From NCBI RefSeq assembly GCF_938030815.1, contig NZ_CALHII010000022.1, positions 1-16,089 on the forward strand: a stretch of DNA of 16,089 nt, in the 5' to 3' direction. The stretch is from an uncultured Campylobacter sp. GTDB lineage: Bacteria > Campylobacterota > Campylobacteria > Campylobacterales > Campylobacteraceae. Shown here piece by piece: positions 6,342 through 13,053 of the stretch; within the stretch, counting starts at the first letter, position 1, and every line of letters starts with the position of its first letter. The notes below the pieces were generated by a model. The model saw nothing but the letters and a program-made list of their open reading frames with translations, was not told the DNA's origin and did no database searches. Made by a program: the position numbers and the translations under genes.

Positions 6342-8519
6342 ATGCCAAGCAAAATCACTCTAAATATCGTCGGGATGAGCTGCGTAAACTGCTCCAATGC
6401 GATCGAGCGGGTAAGTCGCAAGATCGAGGGGGTGCAGGAGGCGCACGTAAATTTCGCAAACGGCAGCGGCGAGTTCGTACTTGCTGATCCGGCGCTTGAG
6501 GAGACGCTAAAAGCCAAGATCAAAAAGCTGGGCTACGACATCGCCGTGGATTACGAGGATTTGGAGCGCAAAAAGCGACGCAACCTCAAAGTGGCGCTAT
6601 TTAGGCTAATCCTCGCTCTCGTTTTAGCCGCGGCGGTAATGGCTGTGGAGATGAGCGGGTTTTTGAGCTTCGTTCCAAAGGCGCTACTTTGCGCGGCGAT
6701 GGCGTGCGTGAGCCTGTTTTACTGCGGCAAAAACTTCTTTTATCACGCTTACGGCTCGCTGAAAAACAGAAGCTTTGATATGAACGTGCTCGTGGCGATG
6801 GGAAGCTTTTTTGCGTTTGCCTATTCTCTAACGGCCGCGGCGTGGGTCTATACGCACGGCGCGCAGAATGAATTTACCAATCTTTATTTCTCATCCGCCT
6901 CGATGATAATCGCCTTTATCTCGCTTGGCAAATACTTAGAAGAGCGCAGCAAGATGAAGGCGAACGACTACATCAAGGGGCTAATCGATCTAAGCCCTAA
7001 AACCGCGCTTTTGATCAAGGACGACGGCACGATAGCCGAAGTGCGCGCAGAAGCGCTAAAGCCGGGCGATAAAGTGCTCGTAAAAAACGGCTCGCGCATC
7101 CCCTGCGACGGGCTTATCGTCGAGGGCGGCGCGCAGATCGACGCCTCTCTCATCAGCGGCGAGAGCTTGGCGGTTTATAAAAGCGTAGGCGATGAGGTGA
7201 ATGCAGGCTGCGTCAGCACGGACGGCGTTATCTACGTGAAGGTGACGAAATTTTCGCATCAGACGCTGCTTGCCGAGATTAAAAATTTGCTGAACGAGGC
7301 GGGCAACAAAAAGATGCCGATCGCGCGCTTTGCCGATAAAATTTCAAATATTTTCGTGCCCGCGGTGATTTTGATCGCGCTTGTTAGCTTTATAGCGTGG
7401 ATGGCGCTTGACGGGCGGCTCTCATACGCCGCATCCGCCGCTATCTGCGTGCTTATCATCTCCTGCCCGTGTGCGCTAGGTCTTGCGACGCCGATTGCTA
7501 TCGTTTGCGCGATCTCAAACGCTGCAAAGGCTGGAATTTTAATCAAAAATCCCGAAATTTTAGAAATTTTAAAAGGTGCCGACGTCGCGGTTTTCGATAA
7601 AACCGGCACTCTTAGCAAGGGCGAAATTTCGGTAAGCTTCAGCGATCTGAGCGCCCAGGATCTCTACGCTTTAGCAAGCGCGCAAAAACTTAGCGAGCAT
7701 CCGATTTCAAAGGCGATCGTAAAATTTGCCGAGCTGAAATTCGGTGAAATTTCTAAATTTAACGGCGAGTTCGAAAGCATCGCGGGCAAGGGGATCGTCG
7801 CGAAAAATCCCACCGGCGAAATCCTTTGCGGCAGTGCAGGCTTTCTGCGCGAGCGCGGCGTGGATGCGGGCGTCGAAGTAGAAGCGGAGGAGCTTTTAGA
7901 CAAGGGTTTCGGCGTCGTTTACTGCGTGATAGGCGGCTCATACGCGGGCTTTATCGCATTTAGCGACGAGATCAGAGCCGAAGCGCGCAGCGTCGTGCAG
8001 ACGCTGCAAAAAAGCGGCGTAAAAACCGTCATGCTAACGGGTGATAACGCCAAAACGGCAAATTTCGTCGCTCGCAATCTCGGCATCGGCGAGGTAAAAA
8101 GTGGAGTGCTTCCAAGCGGCAAATATGAGTTCATCAAATCCCTGACCGATGAGGGCAGGCGGGTGCTTTTCGTGGGCGACGGCGTCAATGACGCACCGAG
8201 CTTAAAAGCCGCTAGTATCGGCGTCGCGATGAACGGCGGCAGCGACGTAGCCAAGGGCGCGGGCGACGTGATTTTTATAAAAAACGACCTTGAAAGCGTG
8301 CTATATCTATTCCGTCTAGGCGGTGCTGCCATGCGGACGATTAGGCAAAACCTTTTCTGGGCGCTCTTTTACAACGCCGTATGTATCCCGATCGCAGCAG
8401 GCGCGCTATATCCAGCGCTCGGCGTGCTTCTAAAGCCGATGTACGGCGCCGCGGCGATGTGCTTTAGCTCCGTAACGGTCGTACTAAATTCCATCAGATT
8501 GAAATTTGCTAAATTTTAA
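6342..8519 (+). CDS. copA: Copper-exporting P1B-type ATPase CopA
   Basis: A 725-residue inner-membrane heavy-metal ATPase that exports Cu(I). Domains in order: one N-terminal HMA domain with GMSCVNC (Cys14/Cys17); two helices, then the four-helix front part (about residues 85-215); an actuator domain with SGES (273-275 region, Ser replacing the usual Thr of TGES); the transport motif CPC (375-377) in SCPCALGLATP; the phosphorylation motif DKTGT (Asp419); HP in LSEHPISKA; MLTGDN; and GDGVNDAP (612-619). The last two helices carry FYNAVCIP and MCFSSVTVVLNS, the YN and MxxSS residues that mark the Cu(I) subgroup P1B-1. ATG 6342 lies four bases after the chaperone stop, and an in-frame TAG at 6321 excludes a longer form. 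No Shine-Dalgarno site is visible, so expression probably depends on coupling to the upstream gene. Confidence 0.97.
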   Translation: MPSKITLNIVGMSCVNCSNAIERVSRKIEGVQEAHVNFANGSGEFVLADPALEETLKAKIKKLGYDIAVDYEDLERKKRRNLKVALFRLILALVLAAAVMAVEMSGFLSFVPKALLCAAMACVSLFYCGKNFFYHAYGSLKNRSFDMNVLVAMGSFFAFAYSLTAAAWVYTHGAQNEFTNLYFSSASMIIAFISLGKYLEERSKMKANDYIKGLIDLSPKTALLIKDDGTIAEVRAEALKPGDKVLVKNGSRIPCDGLIVEGGAQIDASLISGESLAVYKSVGDEVNAGCVSTDGVIYVKVTKFSHQTLLAEIKNLLNEAGNKKMPIARFADKISNIFVPAVILIALVSFIAWMALDGRLSYAASAAICVLIISCPCALGLATPIAIVCAISNAAKAGILIKNPEILEILKGADVAVFDKTGTLSKGEISVSFSDLSAQDLYALASAQKLSEHPISKAIVKFAELKFGEISKFNGEFESIAGKGIVAKNPTGEILCGSAGFLRERGVDAGVEVEAEELLDKGFGVVYCVIGGSYAGFIAFSDEIRAEARSVVQTLQKSGVKTVMLTGDNAKTANFVARNLGIGEVKSGVLPSGKYEFIKSLTDEGRRVLFVGDGVNDAPSLKAASIGVAMNGGSDVAKGAGDVIFIKNDLESVLYLFRLGGAAMRTIRQNLFWALFYNAVCIPIAAGALYPALGVLLKPMYGAAAMCFSSVTVVLNSIRLKFAKF

Positions 8520-8587
8520 CGCGGCGGATTTTGCGCTAGGCGCGGAATTTTGCGCGGCGAAATTTTAATTTACTCGGCGCAAAACGC

Positions 8588-8929
8588 GCAAAATTTTATC
8601 CTGCGGCTAATCGCGCGCGGAATTCCGCGGGATTAGCGCTGCTTGCAAAATTTTATCTTGCGATTAATCTGGCGTAAAATTTCGTGAATTCCGCCGCCGG
8701 ATTCCGCGTTAGCAAGCTTGCCTGAGTTAACTTCGGCGGACGGCTTTATTCGGCGGAATTTTTACGGGCGAAATTTAACTCTACTCGCTGCGAATTTCTT
8801 TCGTTTTGAAAGAGCTCTTTTTCTCTGCACAGAGCGTGCAAAATTTTACTCCCGCGGTTAATCACTCGTAAACGCGTAAAATTCTATGAAATTTGAGCGC
8901 TTATAATTTTATTTTGCGGTAATTGCGCG
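8588..8929 (+). repeat. Degenerate dispersed repeat, three to four copies
   Basis: Copies at 8588-8615, 8645-8674 and 8838-8868 share GCAAAATTTTA, then four pyrimidine-rich bases, GCG, two variable bases (GC, AT, GT), TAATC and a CG-rich end. A fourth, weaker copy at about 8906-8929 has AATTTTATTTTGCGGTAATT. The copies are about 57 and 193 bases apart, so not tandem. Confidence 0.6.
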
Positions 8930-8989
8930 TGCAATTTTGCGAGATTTGCGCCGTTTGTGAAATTTTATTTTGCATCTAGCCCCACGTAT

Positions 8990-9004
8990 AAATTTTAAAA
9001 TTTT
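8990..9004. repeat. AT palindrome AAATTTTAAAATTTT
   Basis: This copy of the palindromic element is identical to those at 3602-3615 and 11317-11332 over 14 bases. It marks the left edge of the CG-rich block, whose right edge at 9305-9315 carries TAAAATTTTAAAAATT. Confidence 0.6.
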
Positions 9005-9307
9005 AACGTCGCAGATCGCCGCGCCGTCATACGGTGCCGCCCGCCGCGCTGCCGTCTAGCTGCCTCTTGGCGCCGTTTGCCCTCTAGCGTTATTCGTCGT
9101 TGCGTCGCCGCTCGGTATACTCCTGACGCTACTTACCGCCGCCGCCGCTATTCGGCGTTGTTTGCCGTAGCGTCGTAGTATGATTTCATCGGTCGCCGTG
9201 CCGCCGTCCGACTATCGCCTAGCACCGCTCGCCGCCGCGTCGTATCCGGCGCCGTCCATCGCTACGCCGCTACCAGACCGTTCAGTACAGCTCGCCGCCG
9301 CGCCGTA
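9005..9307. other. CG-rich, C-skewed low-complexity block
   Basis: About 300 bases dominated by CGCCG, CCGCCG and CGTCG words contain none of the AAATTTT words found on both sides. GCTCGCCGCCGCG occurs exactly at 9227-9239 and 9290-9302 (63 bases apart). A looser pair CGTTATTCGTCGTTG (9088-9102) and CGCTATTCGGCGTTG (9146-9160) is 58 bases apart. The plus strand has more C than G. No long open frame was found. Its origin is unknown. Confidence 0.6.
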
Positions 9308-9400
9308 AAATTTTAAAAATTCCGCAAAATTTTATAAGGTTAAAAGGAATTCCGTAGAATTCTACCGTCCGCACTAAGTTTTAATAAATAAATTTAAAGG

Positions 9401-9406
9401 TAAAAT
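9401..9406 (+). promoter_or_regulatory. Possible -10 element for the ankyrin gene
   Basis: TAAAAT lies 28 bases before the preferred ATG at 9435, in an AT-rich stretch with no clear -35. A weak call. Confidence 0.3.
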
Positions 9407-9434
9407 AACGCTTCAAATGCAATTCGAGGTAGCG

Positions 9435-10667
9435 ATGCGAAAAATTCTAATGGGTTCGTTTGTTTTTTGCGGCACGCTTTTTGGCGCTTCTTGCGAGCAG
9501 ATACTAAGCGATCCGCGCGGCTTTTTTAGCAAAGAGCCTGCGGACGAAGAGTTGCTGCAAAGCGATTTTGGCTGTAAAGGCTCGCTAGCTGGCGCAGAAT
9601 TTTTGCAAAATTTAAAAAGCGCGGCTTCTGAGATCAGGGACGAAAATATCGATTGTGTCGGTAACGAAGCCTTGCTGAACGAAAAAAGGCTTGAGCGAAC
9701 CTTGGCATTTGCGGGGATGGATGGCGAGGGCTTTTTGAGCTATGCTAAAGAGAAAAACTACGCGCAAATTAGCGAAAAATCGCTTGAAGCCTTAGAATTT
9801 TACTCCGAGCGCAAGATTGGAAATTTCATCGCTTATGGCAATTTTATGGGCGAGGTCCCGGTAGCCAGGGAGGCACTAAGAGATTATTTCGCCGCCAAAT
9901 TCAACAAAAACGATGCCGATGAGCTGGCAAGCGCCGTTATAGCGGAATTTATCGCATACGCCGCAAAGGATCGCAAGGCGGGAGATTACGGTGAGCTTGA
10001 GCTGGCGCTAAAAGGCGGAGTAGGCCCAGATGAGTTCCGTACGCTACTTTTTAGCAAGGATTTTGCGATTTACGAGCTTGATAATGCCCTGGATCTAGCA
10101 CTTTTGCTAGGATATGACGAGCGCTTTAGCGGCGCTTTGATCGAGCGAGGCGCGCAGGTGAATGCTGGCGAGGAAAACTCTCTATTTTACGCGATGAATA
10201 ACGTTCAAAGCGCAAAATTTATGATCTCTAAAGGCGCCTTGGTTGGCTATAAAAACTCGCTTGGGCAAACTCCGATATTTTTCGCCGCCGCGGCAAAAAA
10301 TTATGAGCTCGTAAAGTTGCTAATCTACTCGCACGCTAGCGTAAATGTCCGCCAGATCGGCAGCGCCGAGGCCCAGGCTCTAGCGTCGCTAGGCGAGCGT
10401 AGCGACGGCTGTGAACGTTCAGGAGTGGGCAAGACACTGCTGATGTTTGCGGCGCAAAAAAGTACCAAGCAGATCGTTGAATTGCTCGTAAAATCGGGCG
10501 CAAACGAAAAAGCAGTCGACGAGGCGGGGCTAAATGCACTAGACTACGCGCTTGCGGGTGGTGAAGCGGCTACACAGAGCTATTTACGCTCGCTTGGACT
10601 AAGTCCTACACAAGCAAGCGATGATTTTACGAGCGATCCGCAAGATGCGCCTGAGCGTGAGAATTAG
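9435..10667 (+). CDS. Secreted ankyrin-repeat protein
   Basis: A 410-residue protein from the preferred start. MRKILMGSFVFCGTLFGASCEQ looks like a Sec signal peptide with possible cleavage around GAS|C. It is not a canonical lipobox, because the -3 residue is Gly. The GAGG at 9426-9429 is spaced five bases from ATG 9435. The upstream ATG at 9417 has no ribosome site and would add six residues before the signal peptide. Residues about 25-210 are helical and unrecognised. Residues about 215-385 are ankyrin repeats: FSGALIERGAQVNA; SAKFMISKGALVGYKNSLGQTPIFFAAAAKNYELVKLLIYSHASVNV; KTLLMFAAQKSTKQIVELLVKSGANEKAVDEAGLNALDYALAGG in outline. A polar tail follows. It is probably periplasmic and binds a protein partner. 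From memory, C. jejuni has a predicted periplasmic ankyrin protein near its nhaC-trmA genes. Confidence 0.88.
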   Translation: MRKILMGSFVFCGTLFGASCEQILSDPRGFFSKEPADEELLQSDFGCKGSLAGAEFLQNLKSAASEIRDENIDCVGNEALLNEKRLERTLAFAGMDGEGFLSYAKEKNYAQISEKSLEALEFYSERKIGNFIAYGNFMGEVPVAREALRDYFAAKFNKNDADELASAVIAEFIAYAAKDRKAGDYGELELALKGGVGPDEFRTLLFSKDFAIYELDNALDLALLLGYDERFSGALIERGAQVNAGEENSLFYAMNNVQSAKFMISKGALVGYKNSLGQTPIFFAAAAKNYELVKLLIYSHASVNVRQIGSAEAQALASLGERSDGCERSGVGKTLLMFAAQKSTKQIVELLVKSGANEKAVDEAGLNALDYALAGGEAATQSYLRSLGLSPTQASDDFTSDPQDAPEREN

Positions 10668-10988
10668 CGGGCTTGATTTAAAGGGTCGCTCGCCGCTTCG
10701 TCGTTTTAGGTTTGCAGCGTTTTGGGTTTGCAAAAGCCTTATGAGCTTTAAATTTAGAGTTTTGCCGCTTTGTAAATTCTATAGATTTAGCGGATTTTTC
10801 GAGTGCGAGTTGGTAGAATTTAACGCTTTAAAATTTTATCACTTTGCTTGCGCAGGTTGCATACACTGAAACTTTATAAACGCGCAGGCAGGCTTGAAAA
10901 ACGGCGATATTTGTGCGTTTATGCGCGATAAAATTTTTGCCGAGGGATTTTGGTTTGCGATCAAGAGCGGGATTTCGTCAAATTTTGT

Positions 10989-11008
10989 GCGATAAACTTA
11001 TCGCTTTT
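10989..11008 (+). terminator. Weak hairpin followed by TTTT, possible terminator
   Basis: GCGATAA and TTATCGC form a perfect seven-base inverted repeat around AC, followed directly by TTTTGCG. The loop must open by a pair or two to fold. The stem is AT-rich and lies 320 bases after the ankyrin gene, so its use is uncertain. Confidence 0.3.
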
Positions 11009-11286
11009 GCGACAAAGTAAGCATCGCAGTATTGCGGAATTTTACCTTGACTTGGGGCTTTTGCTATGTTAAGTAAAATTTTAAATGCGTTTATAAAACG
11101 CTTTTGATTACGCCGCGCGCGGTATTTTGCACCGGAGAGATTTTTCTGCGCGATAAATTGCTTAAAAATGCGTGCTAGAAATTGTAAACGCAGCAAAATT
11201 GTAGAGCTTGCTGTGCGATTAAGGCGCTCAATAATCGCCGTACAAGAAAGCACGCGAATTATGATTAATTGCTGCAATGCGCGCAG

Positions 11287-11330
11287 AATTTTAAAATTTA
11301 GCCCCCGAGCGGAGGTTAAATTTTAAAATT
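11287..11330. repeat. 14-base perfect inverted repeat before nhaC
   Basis: AATTTTAAAATTTA (11287-11300) and TAAATTTTAAAATT (11317-11330) are exact reverse complements separated by 16 GC-rich bases. The right arm ends 22 bases before the nhaC ATG. It could be an operator or a leader stem, or simply two copies of the AT palindrome found elsewhere in the window. Confidence 0.6.
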
Positions 11331-11352
11331 TTATCAATCATCAAGGATTAAA

Positions 11353-13053
11353 ATGTTAAAAAATTTGCTTATCTTTACGGCAATTTTTTTGCCCGCGCTG
11401 GCGCTTGCGGACGTGGAGCCCGCCGTGCGAAACAGCGAGCTTTACGGCGTGCTGACGCTTATCCCGCCGGTTGCGGCGATCGTGCTTGCTTTCATCACCA
11501 AGGACGTGATTTTGTCGCTGTTTTTGGGCGTGCTAAGCGGAACCTTTCTTATCGGTATGGTCGATCAAAATATCGCAGCTTCGGCGCTTTTCGCTTTTAC
11601 GAACCTGTGCTCGCGTATGGTAAAATCGATGGCGGATACGTGGAATGCGGGTATTTTGCTTCAGGTTATGTGTATCGGCGGGCTCATCGCTTTGGTGACC
11701 AAAAGCGGCGGTACGAAGGCGCTTGCGCTTTGGCTTAGCAAGCACGCAGACACCCCAGTTTTGGGTCAAATTTATACTTGGCTCATGGGTATCGTGATAT
11801 TTTTCGACGATTACGCAAACGCGTTGATCGTGGGTCCGATAATGCGGCCACTTATGGATAAATTTAAAATTTCGCGCGCGAAATTCGCCTTCATCATCGA
11901 CGCGACCGCCGCGCCGATTACCGGTATCGCGGTGATCTCCACCTGGGTCGGAGTCGAAATTTCGGCGATCAAAGAGGCCTACTCGCAGATCGGCATAGAA
12001 AACATAAATGCCTTTACCGTCTTTGTAGAGACGATTCCGTATAGATTTTATAATATTTTCATGATCTTTTTCGTAGTCGCAACCGCCGTGATGAGCAGGG
12101 AGTTTGGCTCGATGTATCGCGCAGAGATTGCATCTCGCGGCGGTAAGAGCGGAGCCGCGGATTTTAAGATCAAAAATTTAGAGGATCAAATTTTCGTACC
12201 CAAAGAGGGCGTAGTTCTTCGCAAGATAAACGCGCTGATCCCGCTAGGCGCGATGATCGTCCTTTCGGTCATCGGCTTTTATCTAAACGGCTACAGCTCG
12301 CTGGAGGGCGAGACTTTGGAAGCGGTCAAAGCAGCACCTCTTAGCTTTACATCGATCCGCACCGCATTTAGCGCGGCGGACGCCTCGGTCGTGCTGTTTC
12401 AATCCGCGCTCTTTTCGTCGATCATCGCCGTCGTTTTGGGCATCGCGCAAAAAATTTACGGCGTCAAAGAGGCGATCGAGGTCTGGGTGGGCGGCTGGAA
12501 AAGTATGCTAAATACCGTCATAATCCTGCTTTTTGCGTGGTCGCTAAGCTCCGTTATCAAAGAGCTTGGCACTTCGCGCTACCTAGTCGAGCTTCTAAGC
12601 GACGCTACGCCGCGCTTTGCTCTTGCGATCGTGATCTTCGTGCTTAGCTCGTTTATCTCATTTTCAACGGGCACAAGCTTCGGTACTATGGGCATCGTCA
12701 CACCTTTAGCCGTACCGTTAGCGCACGCCGTGGGGCAAAAATACGGACTTAGCAGCGAGGAATTTCACGTTTTCATGTGCGTAAACGTAAGCGCGGTGCT
12801 TACGGGAGCGATCTTTGGCGATCACTGCTCGCCGATTTCGGATACGACGATCCTCTCTTCGATGGGCGCGGGCTGCGATCACATCGAGCACGTAAGCACG
12901 CAGATGACCTATGCGCTGGTCGTTTGCGGCATCAGTATCGTTTGCGGCTACCTGCCTGCGGGCTTTGGGCTTAGCGTGTGGGGATGTCTGATCTTGGGTA
13001 TCGCGGCTATCATTCTTTTACTGCGCACGGTGGGTAAAAGAGTGGATGTATGA
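11353..13053 (+). CDS. nhaC: NhaC-family Na+/H+ antiporter
   Basis: A 566-residue inner-membrane protein with about a dozen hydrophobic segments, exchanging Na+ for H+ in sodium and pH homeostasis. Family motifs: IFFDDYANALIVGPIMRPLMDKFKISRAKFAFIIDATAAPITGIAVISTWVGVEI in outline (acidic pair Asp152/Asp153), SFISFSTGTSFGTMGIVTPLAVPLA, and IFGDHCSPISDTTILSSMGAGCDHIEHVSTQMTYAL, with GDHCSP from residue 489. The N-terminus MLKNLLIFTAIFLPALALADVEP resembles a cleavable signal peptide, as in other proteobacterial members. AAGGA (11343-11347) sits five bases before ATG. The stop TGA overlaps the trmA ATG as ATGA. Substrate could differ within the family (for example amino-acid antiport). Confidence 0.92.
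   Translation: MLKNLLIFTAIFLPALALADVEPAVRNSELYGVLTLIPPVAAIVLAFITKDVILSLFLGVLSGTFLIGMVDQNIAASALFAFTNLCSRMVKSMADTWNAGILLQVMCIGGLIALVTKSGGTKALALWLSKHADTPVLGQIYTWLMGIVIFFDDYANALIVGPIMRPLMDKFKISRAKFAFIIDATAAPITGIAVISTWVGVEISAIKEAYSQIGIENINAFTVFVETIPYRFYNIFMIFFVVATAVMSREFGSMYRAEIASRGGKSGAADFKIKNLEDQIFVPKEGVVLRKINALIPLGAMIVLSVIGFYLNGYSSLEGETLEAVKAAPLSFTSIRTAFSAADASVVLFQSALFSSIIAVVLGIAQKIYGVKEAIEVWVGGWKSMLNTVIILLFAWSLSSVIKELGTSRYLVELLSDATPRFALAIVIFVLSSFISFSTGTSFGTMGIVTPLAVPLAHAVGQKYGLSSEEFHVFMCVNVSAVLTGAIFGDHCSPISDTTILSSMGAGCDHIEHVSTQMTYALVVCGISIVCGYLPAGFGLSVWGCLILGIAAIILLLRTVGKRVDV

Larger units (their letters stand above)
8520..9434. other. Gene-free region of about 0.9 kb between copA and the ankyrin gene
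   Basis: No open frame of useful size is present on either strand. Positions 8520-9005 are packed with GCGGAATTTT, AAATTTTA and GGAATTCC words and contain a degenerate repeat of about 28 bases. Positions about 9005-9307 switch abruptly to CG-rich sequence with repeated CGCCGCCG and CGTCGTA words. Positions 9305-9410 return to AT-core words and hold the ankyrin gene promoter region. No terminator could be assigned to copA with confidence. Confidence 0.65.
10668..11352. other. Gene-free region between the ankyrin gene and nhaC
   Basis: 685 bases without a convincing gene. A plus frame to 10869 reads through low-complexity Phe/Cys/Arg-rich sequence. A minus frame at 10978-11277 needs a TTG start and has no domain. 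The word GCGATAAA recurs (about 10924, 10989, 11151). A small hairpin lies at 10989-11004 and a paired AT palindrome at 11287-11330. Confidence 0.55.

Noticed and set aside
7919..8332. 137-codon minus-strand open frame inside copA
   Set aside because: It is a codon-bias shadow of the conserved P-type ATPase domain.
9227..9302. CRISPR-like spacing of GCTCGCCGCCGCG repeats (63 bases apart)
   Set aside because: Only two copies, a 13-base repeat with low complexity, no constant spacers and no cas genes in the window.
9417..9437. Start of the ankyrin gene at ATG 9417
   Set aside because: No ribosome site precedes it. GAGG at 9426-9429 is well placed for ATG 9435, which gives a normal signal peptide beginning MRK.
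10621..10869. 82-codon plus-strand open frame after the ankyrin gene
   Set aside because: It overlaps the end of the ankyrin gene in another frame, is Phe/Arg/Cys-rich low complexity, and lacks a ribosome site.
10978..11277. 99-codon minus-strand open frame
   Set aside because: It needs a TTG start, has no ribosome site, and shows no domain. The stretch is AT-rich non-coding DNA where open frames arise easily.
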